Program-made: the position numbers and the translations under genes
Origin: JBBIPA01 sp963820495
GTDB lineage: Bacteria; Chloroflexota; Dehalococcoidia; GIF9; UBA5629
Direction of reading: 5' to 3'
Assembly: GCA_963820495.1 (NCBI GenBank)
Contig: CAWGAF010000002.1
Span: 682,001 to 746,000, forward strand
Length of the DNA: 64,000 nucleotides
The notes under the pieces: model-generated
Seen by the model: only the letters and a program-made list of their open reading frames with translations
The model's database searches: none
Told to the model about the DNA's origin: nothing
Shown here: piece after piece, positions 1-7,554 of the stretch
Numbering within the stretch: the first letter of the stretch is position 1
Layout of the letters: the number at the start of each line of letters is the position of its first letter

Positions 1-653
1 ATCTTAGTTATTATGGCTAATGTACCTTCTGAGCCGATGATAAGCTGGGTCAGGTCGTAACCTGTGGAGCATTTTACAAACTCGCCGCCTGTGTTAATAA
101 TATCCCCATTTGGCAGTACTGCTTCCAGCCCTAGGACATGGTGTCTGGTCACTCCATATTTAACTGCATTAGTACCACCAGCATTGGTTGCTACGCTGCC
201 TCCTATGGTGGCAGTCATCTCGCCCAGGTGGATGGGATAGTAGAGTCCTTGTTGTTCTACTGTCTCGGTGAGATCAGCTAGTGTGACCGAAGGTTCGACA
301 GTAGCTGTGAAGTTGGCTCTGTCTATCTTTATGATGTGGTTCAGTCGTTCTAGCGATAGTAAAATGCCGCTATAAATTGGTATGCAACCTCCGCTTAATC
401 CTGTTCCTGCTCCACGAGGGGTTACTGGGATTTTGTTCTTATTAGCAAAGGCTAGTAATTTTGAAAATGAAATTGTATCGGTAGGCTTGACTATAACATT
501 TGCCTCATGAGGTTTGGGAAGAGGCATCTCATCACTGGAATATCCTTCCAGTTCGTGTTTTTTTATAGAGACATTGTCTTTGCCTAGAATGGCTATTAGT
601 TCCTGGATAGTTTGCTGGGTGACCTGTCCGTATTTCCTTTTCATTTTCTTCAT
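1..653 (-). CDS. FAD-linked oxidase, GlcD/lactate dehydrogenase type (C-terminus outside window)
   Basis: The reverse strand reads from an ATG at 653 and is still open at base 1, giving about 217 N-terminal residues. The segment is an FAD-binding PCMH (type 4) domain: PRGAGTGLSGG, then GEMTATIGGSVATNAGG, then GSEGTLAIITK, which are the flavin pyrophosphate-binding signatures of glycolate oxidase GlcD and D-lactate dehydrogenases. Such enzymes oxidise 2-hydroxy acids and pass electrons to an Fe-S partner or a quinone. A second in-frame ATG at 644 is possible; neither has a strong ribosome binding site. The substrate cannot be told from this half of the protein. It lies upstream of nothing on its own strand except non-coding DNA to 884. 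Confidence 0.85.
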   Translation of the reverse strand, partial: MKKMKRKYGQVTQQTIQELIAILGKDNVSIKKHELEGYSSDEMPLPKPHEANVIVKPTDTISFSKLLAFANKNKIPVTPRGAGTGLSGGCIPIYSGILLSLERLNHIIKIDRANFTATVEPSVTLADLTETVEQQGLYYPIHLGEMTATIGGSVATNAGGTNAVKYGVTRHHVLGLEAVLPNGDIINTGGEFVKCSTGYDLTQLIIGSEGTLAIITK

Positions 654-884
654 CTGAAGCTTGCCTGTTTGCCCAATATTAGCATCAACAAGATTACCTG
701 GCAATTACAGATACTTTTTAATGTGTCATTTTGTGATGGTTGGTAGAAGAAAATGACCGATTTGGTATAGCGAAGAGCAGCTAACTGTACATAATCAAAA
801 TAAAGCTAAAACAATAAGAGGGGGTTAGCATAATTTCCCCCTCTTTGAGCTTTCTGGTTTACTCTCGGTTATATGATAGTTCCA

Positions 885-1697
885 TTAAGTTAGCGGTATA
901 TCTCCCAGGTTCACATCCTTCTCTGTGCTGATGGAATCAAACTTCTTGCTTTTCCTATCCTTCTCTATCTTCAGAGAAAACGTGCCTTCATTCAGCCCTT
1001 CAAACCAGAAGTCACCAAAACCATCCGTAGTAGCCGTATACTGTTTTTTGCTGCCTGCTTCTGTTAGAGTGCAGGTAGCGCCGATAATGACCTCTTTCTG
1101 CACTGGGTCATATACGGTGCCAGCTATGAACTTCCTGGGTATGTTCAGGTAATATACCCTGGGCTTGGCTTTATACTCAGGATGCAGTACTTCTGCTTTC
1201 TTTATCAGGTCTTTAAACTCTGACTCTTCGCCGAACTTTAGCGCCAGTGTGGGGCAGGCATCAACGCATCTGGGTTCCTTCCAGCCGCTATCCAGCAGAT
1301 GAGCACAGCCGGTACATTTCTGGGCTATGTTCAGGTCTTCATTGAAGTAAATGACATGGTAGGGGCAGGAGTCAACACAGCTCTTGCAGCCGGTGCACTT
1401 TACCGGGTCAATGATGACCAGCCCGTCATCTCTTTTATAGATAGCGCCTTCTACAGGACAGGCTGGGATACAAGGAGCGTCGTCACAATGCATGCAGAGG
1501 ATGGGGAGATAGTGCATCTTGACCTTGGGCACAGTTCCCCTAACGAACTCATTCTGCTTCAGCCAGAATTGTCCTGTGTCTGGCTGTGGTTTGGCATAAG
1601 GAGTCCAGTCATTAGCCACATGCTCGTCCTTACAGGAAATCTGACAGCAGTAGCAGCCATTACATATGGCGATGTCGATAACGAAAGCTTTTGCCAT
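885..1697 (-). CDS. Molybdoenzyme iron-sulfur (beta) subunit, transhydroxylase/DmsB type
   Basis: A 270-residue electron-transfer subunit. Residues 12-148 hold four ferredoxin motifs: C12/C15/C18/C22, C68/C71/C76/C80, C101/C104/C107/C111 and C128/C131/C144/C148, enough for four [4Fe-4S] clusters as in DmsB or PsrB. From about residue 190 to the end there is a Cna-B/carboxypeptidase-regulatory-like beta domain (TTDGFGDFWFEGL), a tail known from the pyrogallol-phloroglucinol transhydroxylase beta subunit. There is no signal peptide or membrane segment, so it is probably cytoplasmic. It starts 2 bases after the stop of the alpha subunit and is surely co-translated with it. Its physiological role, redox or structural, is inferred from the family. 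Confidence 0.88.
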   Translation of the reverse strand: MAKAFVIDIAICNGCYCCQISCKDEHVANDWTPYAKPQPDTGQFWLKQNEFVRGTVPKVKMHYLPILCMHCDDAPCIPACPVEGAIYKRDDGLVIIDPVKCTGCKSCVDSCPYHVIYFNEDLNIAQKCTGCAHLLDSGWKEPRCVDACPTLALKFGEESEFKDLIKKAEVLHPEYKAKPRVYYLNIPRKFIAGTVYDPVQKEVIIGATCTLTEAGSKKQYTATTDGFGDFWFEGLNEGTFSLKIEKDRKSKKFDSISTEKDVNLGDIPLT

Positions 1698-1699
1698 TT

Positions 1700-4363
1700 C
1701 TAATTACCTCCTTCTTCGATAACCCAGGCATTGAAGCGTAGTCCAGAAGCCGGGTCGTATTCTCTGTCAAATGCTTCAGGGTATTGTTTTCTCCATTCTT
1801 CCATCTCTGCCGAAATGACTTTCTGTACATCAACAAGATAACCACTGGTAGCCTGGCCAACGGCATTCTTGGAGGATATACCAATTGGGGCAATGGTATT
1901 AATCGCACCGCCACGGTCAACTTTGCCTGGAATAATCGGATCATATCGCGCTCCGTGGTCCACGTAGACTACGCCGGGCATGACTCTTTCCCAGACAACG
2001 GCTCCACAAAGGACAATTCCTCTCTCATTGAATACCTTCACGATATCTCCAGTCTTAATGTCTCTTGTCTCGGCGTCGTTCGGGTTAATCCAGACAGGCT
2101 CATATTTATAGCCATCTGCTCCAGTTACTTTGCAGGTCATGATTTCTCGTGACCAGCTAATGTCGTCGCACTGGGAATGCACACGCCAGCGGCCGTGGTT
2201 GGACATTAGGAGTAATGGGAATATAGTAGCTCTTTCGCAGGAGAGCCTCTCGTCATGTGTTATGCCTTTTTCAATCCACTTTGGGAAGGGTGGCCTTTCC
2301 TGGTCATTGGGAAAGTACTGGGCTAATCTCTCTGAATAGATTTCGAGTTTGCCTGTTGGTGTGGGCAGAGGGTTCTTTTCCGGGTCTTCGTAGAATTTCC
2401 TGAAACCGGGGGAGTCCTGCTCCCAATCTTTGGCAGTTGGAAAGACGAAGTAGCTCTTGTCCTTGAAGTTCTTCCAGCTGATGAAGTTCTGTACTTCCAT
2501 GTTTTCAAACACTTGCTTCTCCAGATCTTCGGTTGTCATGCCCTCAGTAAACTTGTCCTCCATTCCCAGTCTCTTGGCTATTTCACAGACCACTTCATAG
2601 TCACTCTTGGACTCGCCAATGGGTTTTATAGCCTGCCCTTGAATAGCAATGCTTTGAAAATGTGGACCCTGTCTTGTGTTGGTTACTATGTCTTCTACTT
2701 CCAATGTTGTGTTAGATGGCAGGATTATATCTGAGATCAAGCAATCGTTCTCCAACCAGGGATGTTGTGCCACAACGCAGTCTATCTTGGGGCTGCGGAA
2801 AGCTTCTACTGTCTTGTTGCCATGGTTCCAGCAGGTAATACGGCAAGGAGTATCAGTCCAGATCATATGTATTTCCGTACCACCCTCTTCTTTAGGCAGA
2901 GGGTACGTGTATTTTATAAACTGGTCCTCAACTGGAGACTCCTGGCCACCGCTACCTATAAAGGTGAGAGGCGGATTTAAAATTGCGTCCTGAATGAGAG
3001 TCTTGGGTATAAGTTGTTTTCCCCAGGCATCGATAGTGGTCCGAACGGGCTTTTTCAAACGCTCGCTTAATTGAGGGTTGAAGAAACGGGTACTCTTAAG
3101 TCCCTCAGCTCTGGGCATCCCGAAGTATGTTAGCTGACACTGGTGAACTCCAGGCCCACCAAGCCCTTGCATTGCCAGCAGTACACATTCAAGTCTGCCT
3201 GGTTCATGAGAGAAGGGCCCTCGGATAAAAGAACCGCCAAAGTAGTGGGCTATTGATGTCGTCTTGGCGGCGAACTCCCTTGCCAGTGCCTTAATTGTCC
3301 ATTCAGGAACACCGCATTTGGGCGAAGCCCACTCGGGAGTCTTAGGAATTCCGTCTTCTTTACCCATAACGTAGTCAGCGAAAATATCGAAACCAACGGT
3401 GTGTGTTGCTACATAGTCCTTATTGTAGGTACCTTCGGTTATCCACATATAGATTATGGCTAGCTGTAGTGCCGCATCTGTGTTTGGAAGTATGGGGATC
3501 CATTTATCGGCGTGAACAGCGGCTCCATAGTTCAGGTCGGGACAAATATATACCTGTTTGATGCCAGCTTCCGACCAGAAATAGCATATACGGGTAGCGT
3601 ACTGTCCAGTAAATCCCCAGGGGGTCGTTTCTGGGTCGCCTCCCCAGAATAGGATCATATCGCAGTGTTCGGTCATATCTTTAACAACATTGTTTGCCGG
3701 GGACATCATACCCTGAAAGCCCTGTCCCCACACATGTTTTGCTCCCCAGTACCATCCTTCCCAGCTATCTGGGTTTCTCACCTGCTGTGTAAAGCCTCCC
3801 ATCATGTCTAGAAGCCTGGATTGCTGACCATGAGGGGTATTGATGGTTTTGCACTCACCATGCCCGTCTCCCTGCACCAGAATAGCAAGCGGTCCGTATT
3901 CTTTATGTATCCTCTTAATCTCGCTGGCTATGATATCGGCAGCCTCGTCCCAAGAGATTCTCTGGTACTTGCTCTTGCCCCTGTTTTGTGGGTTTCGCTC
4001 ACCATTAGGGTCCCAGTCAATCCTCTTAAGAGGGTACTTAATCCGGTTAGGGGAAAAGGTTCTTTTCTTATAAGCCAGGGAGAAAGGACATGGCATTGCT
4101 TTCATAAGAGGTTCCAGAGTTTTACCATTTCTCTTCATCTTCCAGGGGTTCAGTTCTTTCTTGTCGTATTTCCAATCATAATGGAATGGCCTGACTCTGA
4201 CTATTTTTTCATCCTTGACATCAACAGCACACTCACCTCCGCCACCCAGCAAACCGCCAAGAGCCAGCGCTTTCATTACCGTTTTATCTGGCTTATCCAG
4301 AACTATCTTTGGTGATCCTGCTTTCTTACTGCTAGCTTTTTTAGATTCAATTTCTTCTGGCAT
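1700..4363 (-). CDS. Molybdopterin enzyme alpha subunit, pyrogallol transhydroxylase-like
   Basis: An 887-residue DMSO-reductase-superfamily protein. Residues 80-130 (RNGKTLEP, SPNRIKYPLKR, DPNGERNPQNRG) follow the pyrogallol-phloroglucinol transhydroxylase large subunit as I remember it. Like that enzyme it lacks the N-terminal four-Cys Fe-S motif. The Mo-ligand region NPDSWEGW places Asp199-Ser200 where the transhydroxylase has its catalytic Asp and Mo-coordinating Ser, and His168 (GDGHGE) fits the catalytic His. The C-terminal DRGGAINTIAP with KNAVGQATSG is also family-typical. No Tat signal, so probably cytoplasmic; the N-terminal 30 residues are Lys/Ser-rich. Likely a non-redox or redox transformation of a hydroxylated aromatic or related substrate; the exact reaction is not assignable. 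Two bases upstream of its beta subunit. Confidence 0.85.
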   Translation of the reverse strand: MPEEIESKKASSKKAGSPKIVLDKPDKTVMKALALGGLLGGGGECAVDVKDEKIVRVRPFHYDWKYDKKELNPWKMKRNGKTLEPLMKAMPCPFSLAYKKRTFSPNRIKYPLKRIDWDPNGERNPQNRGKSKYQRISWDEAADIIASEIKRIHKEYGPLAILVQGDGHGECKTINTPHGQQSRLLDMMGGFTQQVRNPDSWEGWYWGAKHVWGQGFQGMMSPANNVVKDMTEHCDMILFWGGDPETTPWGFTGQYATRICYFWSEAGIKQVYICPDLNYGAAVHADKWIPILPNTDAALQLAIIYMWITEGTYNKDYVATHTVGFDIFADYVMGKEDGIPKTPEWASPKCGVPEWTIKALAREFAAKTTSIAHYFGGSFIRGPFSHEPGRLECVLLAMQGLGGPGVHQCQLTYFGMPRAEGLKSTRFFNPQLSERLKKPVRTTIDAWGKQLIPKTLIQDAILNPPLTFIGSGGQESPVEDQFIKYTYPLPKEEGGTEIHMIWTDTPCRITCWNHGNKTVEAFRSPKIDCVVAQHPWLENDCLISDIILPSNTTLEVEDIVTNTRQGPHFQSIAIQGQAIKPIGESKSDYEVVCEIAKRLGMEDKFTEGMTTEDLEKQVFENMEVQNFISWKNFKDKSYFVFPTAKDWEQDSPGFRKFYEDPEKNPLPTPTGKLEIYSERLAQYFPNDQERPPFPKWIEKGITHDERLSCERATIFPLLLMSNHGRWRVHSQCDDISWSREIMTCKVTGADGYKYEPVWINPNDAETRDIKTGDIVKVFNERGIVLCGAVVWERVMPGVVYVDHGARYDPIIPGKVDRGGAINTIAPIGISSKNAVGQATSGYLVDVQKVISAEMEEWRKQYPEAFDREYDPASGLRFNAWVIEEGGN

Positions 4364-4501
4364 TCAAATCGTCCCTTTCAAAATATTTTTGTTTATTATT
4401 TAGACACTAGGGCCGAGTATAATTGTTCAGAAATAAAGGTATATGCCTTGGGTTATAATATAAAATGTAAGGTGTAGAAGCGTTGGAGTGATTTATGTGA
4501 A

Positions 4502-4601
4502 ATTTGGTAGCAGACGTAGTAGGTATTACCAAATATCCAGGTCGATACACAGTCTAATATTTTATTATTTCTTTAACCAAATATCAATAATTATTTGGTT
4601 A
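4502..4601. promoter_or_regulatory. Two inverted repeats sharing ACCAAAT, upstream of the transhydroxylase-like operon
   Basis: ATTTGGTA at 4502-4509 pairs with TACCAAAT at 4527-4534 (8 bp, 17-nt spacer). TAACCAAATA at 4574-4583 pairs with TATTTGGTTA at 4592-4601 (10 bp, 8-nt spacer). Both lie in the 259-bp gap between the radical SAM stop and the transhydroxylase-like start, about 140-240 bp upstream of the latter. Shared half-sites suggest an operator; the second could instead be a transcription-end hairpin of the radical SAM gene, although no U-run follows. Confidence 0.4.
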
Positions 4602-4622
4602 TTCCTCCTAAAAAGATTGCTG

Positions 4623-5387
4623 TTAAAAAACTACTATCGGGACTCCTGTTATATCCTCAGTTAGTTTTGCGATTTCTTGCAGTCTTTTTAGTGGCACAAT
4701 GGATAAGGATGAGTCTGCAGATGGACGATGAAGTGAATATATTTGTACTTTTAGGGGTTTTATTTCACTAATTTTTTTCATCCAGCCTTCTATTTCTGTT
4801 TCGCTACTGTTTTGAATTTCGCCGTCTATGAACATTGTTTGCAGGATGACATTAGTAAGAGATTTTAGACCTAACACTATAGTTTCGTAATAAACGCCCG
4901 GGCAGGGTCGATTGAGTTTCTGAAAAACCTCCTCATTACCAGCATCGAGTTTTAGAATACGGAAATCTAGCTTATTCAGAGCGCGTGCTACGACTTTTAA
5001 AGAGGCTGTTGACGAGTTTGACAGAATGCCTAGCCTGGACTCAGGGCGGTACCTGTCTTTTAGTTGTCTGGCGATATCGACCAATTCTTCAAATTGAGGA
5101 TGAAGTGTTGGTTCGCCGTTACCCGAGAAGGTGACGTTGTTGATTACCACATTACTGCGGAGAGCCGTTTCTAATGCTTGGGTAAATTCATCTGGACTGG
5201 GAAAGTCACTGAGTCTATCGCTGACATTAAAAGTATGGACAGCCGTCCAACCATACTGGCAGTAGACACAATCGAAGGAGCACAGTTTGCAGCTCAGCGG
5301 TGAAACGTTTAGGCCTAAAGATGAGCCGAGTCTCCGTGATTGAATGGGTCCGTAGATAATACCAGACTTTAAACTAATTGGACACAT
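4623..5387 (-). CDS. Radical SAM protein (COG0731-like)
   Basis: A 254-residue radical SAM enzyme. The N-terminus reads GPIQSRRLGSSLGLNVSP followed by C36-x3-C40-x2-C43 (CSFDCVYCQYG), which binds the SAM-coordinating [4Fe-4S] cluster; SGNGEPTLHP is the GGE-like SAM-binding strand. This N-terminal layout belongs to the small COG0731 group, distantly related to the wybutosine enzyme TYW1. The reaction is unknown. An extra Cys pair near residue 33-36 may be incidental. It is transcribed toward the transhydroxylase-like operon but with a 259-bp gap that holds inverted repeats, so co-transcription is uncertain. Confidence 0.8.
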   Translation of the reverse strand: MCPISLKSGIIYGPIQSRRLGSSLGLNVSPLSCKLCSFDCVYCQYGWTAVHTFNVSDRLSDFPSPDEFTQALETALRSNVVINNVTFSGNGEPTLHPQFEELVDIARQLKDRYRPESRLGILSNSSTASLKVVARALNKLDFRILKLDAGNEEVFQKLNRPCPGVYYETIVLGLKSLTNVILQTMFIDGEIQNSSETEIEGWMKKISEIKPLKVQIYSLHRPSADSSLSIVPLKRLQEIAKLTEDITGVPIVVF

Positions 5388-5797
5388 GTCAAGTTATCTC
5401 TCTATTTTTAGGGATTCGGCTAGTATTTTGCCAGTAATGCCTGGAAAATTCAATACAGTAGTGGTGATTACCAGACTGTCATTGCCAGTAGAAGGCGTGA
5501 GAATCCCGTGGACTCAATGGGCACACACGTGTTCCTTGTGATTGTCAGAATTATCATCTTTTGCCTCAGTGGATGGGGAGTTGAGGCAACGAGCCACGAG
5601 CAACTAGCGACAGTTTTCCTGATTGCCATTTGACTGGTGAATTGCCGTAGTCTATATTAGAGAGGCGGGAGCGGTTGCATTGTCAATATCCCGTTGGTAT
5701 AATTTTTGCTTGTGGAGACTTGGCTGCATGGATTTATAGCCAGGGTGTGGTGACTATGATACACTTAGCTCCATGAAAAGAGGAGAGGTTTAAGAAA
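5388..5797. other. Non-coding interval between divergent genes
   Basis: About 410 bp between the radical SAM gene (minus) and the coiled-coil gene (plus). No ORF, RNA gene or clear repeat is visible; promoters for both directions must lie here, but I cannot place a convincing -35/-10 pair. Confidence 0.5.
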
Positions 5798-6238
5798 ATG
5801 GCTAGAAAGCCCAGAAAAAGTGGTGTTCAGGATATCATTAAGAGTCTGGTAGATTCGGAAATTCCAGAGATACAGGCTGTTGCCAAGCAGCTTAGTGAAT
5901 GGACTAAGCAACTGGAAGAGCATAGCTGGAAGCTGCAACATTATGCTTCTGAGATAGAAAGCCTAGCTGCAGCAGAAGCTGCGGAAGGTCGCGATGAGGT
6001 TAGCCTGGCGGAGCTGGTGAAGGACCTTGAGAGGACCTTAGCTGAGTTGCGGGGAGGCACAGGTAAGGTTGCCGCTTTACCGGAGGGTAAGAAGCCAAAG
6101 GTTGAAGTAGAGCGGAGTGAGCCGGAGGTGACAGCACTGGAGGAACTGAAGGAGACGGATCGAGAAGATGGAGTGGTGCAGTGGTTTGAAACTTATACCA
6201 CCCCTGAAGGCTTTGTAGTTAGGAAAGTTCGCCGTTAG
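5798..6238 (+). CDS. Hypothetical coiled-coil protein
   Basis: A 146-residue, highly charged protein with no recognised family. Residues 10-85 (SEIPEIQAVAKQL, EWTKQLEEHSWKLQ, LERTLAELRG) have heptad-like spacing and should form a coiled coil. Residues 90-125 are a Pro/Glu/Lys-rich linker, and the last 25 residues (VVQWFETYTTPEGF) look like a short folded tail ending in a basic VRKVRR. The start is supported by GAGGAG located about 12 bp upstream. It ends 12 bp before tRNA-Arg. Cytoplasmic, function unknown. Confidence 0.7.
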   Translation: MARKPRKSGVQDIIKSLVDSEIPEIQAVAKQLSEWTKQLEEHSWKLQHYASEIESLAAAEAAEGRDEVSLAELVKDLERTLAELRGGTGKVAALPEGKKPKVEVERSEPEVTALEELKETDREDGVVQWFETYTTPEGFVVRKVRR

Positions 6239-6250
6239 GTCTTGATTGCT

Positions 6251-6324
6251 GCCCCTGTAGCTCAGAAGGATAGAGCAGCGGTTTCCTAAACCGCGTGTCG
6301 GGCGTTCGAATCGCCCCAGGGGTA
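6251..6324 (+). tRNA. tRNA-Arg (CCT anticodon)
   Basis: A complete 74-nt cloverleaf: acceptor GCCCCTG pairs with CAGGGGT (G1-U72 wobble), D-arm with TAGCTCAG, anticodon stem GCGGT/ACCGC around loop TTCCTAA (anticodon 6285-6287), T-arm GGGCG/CGCCC around TTCGAAT, discriminator A. CCA is not encoded. Its 3' half from the anticodon loop on is repeated exactly at 12027-12071, so this gene is the target of an integrated segment. Confidence 0.95.
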
Positions 6325-6327
6325 CTT
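6283..6327 (+). repeat. 45-bp direct repeat, left copy (attachment-site-like)
   Basis: Forty-five bases from the first base of the tRNA-Arg anticodon loop to 3 bp beyond the tRNA end are identical to 12027-12071. Beginning exactly at the anticodon loop is typical of tyrosine-recombinase crossover in tRNA genes. This copy completes a functional tRNA. Confidence 0.9.
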
Positions 6328-6357
6328 TAAAGCTAGATTTACTCCAAAAAGAGCTTT

Positions 6358-6645
6358 TTACCATATAACCGGCACCATAATATGAAGACAATTCTGCGTC
6401 ATCTCTTGTGCAATTGTTCCAATAAGCGCTTTTAAACCTGACGTTCTTATGGAATCATCTAGATATATTTTTATTACACCTTTGTACTGATTATCTTTAA
6501 AGGCATAGGTATGACGGACCTCTGATATGGAACCGTCTACATGTTTAAATTTGATCGTTAAGCAACAAGAAGAGAATTCAGGGAAATATTCTCTTATTAA
6601 TAGTCGAGCTATTTCGTTAGGGTCAGTCATTTTAGCTATGTTCAC
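6358..6645 (-). CDS. Small protein, possibly a degenerate or truncated metallopeptidase-like domain
   Basis: A 95-residue protein starting at GTG 6645 (overlapping the purN-like stop by 14 bp) or at ATG 6630. No family is certain. The layout of residues 45-85, VIKIYLDDSIR then ALIGTIAQEMTQNCLH, resembles a zinc-metallopeptidase helix with HExxH, but both His positions are Gln (codons CAA and CAG). The reading frame stops 31 bp from the attachment repeat, so the protein may have been cut short when the segment integrated. It trails purL and the purN-like gene on the same strand. The metallopeptidase idea is inference only. Confidence 0.5.
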   Translation of the reverse strand: MNIAKMTDPNEIARLLIREYFPEFSSCCLTIKFKHVDGSISEVRHTYAFKDNQYKGVIKIYLDDSIRTSGLKALIGTIAQEMTQNCLHIMVPVIW

Positions 6646-7510
6646 TTATTTTGTATCCCTGTTGGGGCAGTTTCCTGCCATCTACGTACACTTTTCTATC
6701 GATAACCCTTACTCGGCCCCGTGCTATTAAATCATGTACGGCGAATGGATAGATTTTCCAGTCACCAGCAACTTTAAGTGCGTTTTGCAGGATTTCACAT
6801 GTGTGCTCCATTATTTTAAATAGTTCTAACCCAGCTGTTGCTTTAAAGTTTTCATAGGTCTTTATGCCGTTTGTTTTTGCAAAAGCAATTACTTTATTTA
6901 ATCTTTCTTCTAGTCCCTGTTCTGACTGACTTACTACTTGAGCTATATTAAGAGGTTTAGATTGTACCAATACGGGCCCCGTATCTTCTCCCCTGTCGAC
7001 AAGGAATAGCGTAGATTTTATAGCTTCATCACCAGCTAATATAGCCTTGGCCGTAGGTATCCAGTACAAGCCATCGTAGCCTTTTATAGTATCTCCCGGA
7101 TGAACATTAAGGATCCTTGGATAATATTTATCGACCATCCAATCAGTCAGCCACTGATCGTAACCGGCAAGACAGATGAGATCAGGTTCTCCGCCAATTT
7201 GACTTTCTATTAATCTACATATTTCTTGTTCGTAGCTAACTCTTGCCGGAAAATTTCTAGGAATATTTCCTGCCCCGTATTTCTTTTTTGCATCTTCAAG
7301 ATAGGGAATGTGGCTAAGTTCAATTATTGGGTGTTTATATCCTCTGGCTAATATTTCCCCTCCACAGCCAGGTCTATTTGTAAATATCACATAATTATGG
7401 TTGCGATCCCTGTTAACTATCTCTCTGTAGTTAGTACCTGAACCAGAAACAAAACATACAATCGTCATTCTCTTTCCGGATTTCTTGGGATCGTAAATCG
7501 GTTGCCGCAT
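6632..7510 (-). CDS. Formyltransferase, PurN-like (GAR transformylase family)
   Basis: A 292-residue formyl transferase. CFVSGSGTNYREIV matches the phosphate-binding GSGSN loop of PurN; NVHPG gives the Asn and His of the catalytic site and VDRGEDTGPV the catalytic Asp. PurN normally uses 10-formyl-THF to formylate glycinamide ribotide, the step just before the one done by the neighbouring PurL, which lies 44 bp upstream on the same strand. It is longer than typical PurN (about 200 residues), with an N-terminal addition and about 70 extra C-terminal residues. Located inside the tRNA-Arg-bounded segment. A related formyltransferase with another substrate is not excluded. Confidence 0.82.
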   Translation of the reverse strand: MRQPIYDPKKSGKRMTIVCFVSGSGTNYREIVNRDRNHNYVIFTNRPGCGGEILARGYKHPIIELSHIPYLEDAKKKYGAGNIPRNFPARVSYEQEICRLIESQIGGEPDLICLAGYDQWLTDWMVDKYYPRILNVHPGDTIKGYDGLYWIPTAKAILAGDEAIKSTLFLVDRGEDTGPVLVQSKPLNIAQVVSQSEQGLEERLNKVIAFAKTNGIKTYENFKATAGLELFKIMEHTCEILQNALKVAGDWKIYPFAVHDLIARGRVRVIDRKVYVDGRKLPQQGYKISEHS

Positions 7511-7554
7511 TGTATAATTATATTAATATTTACAGTTTTAATATATATTTATGC

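Noticed and set aside
3821..4315. 164-codon open frame opposite the first transhydroxylase-like gene
   Set aside because: Antisense shadow of a well-conserved coding region.
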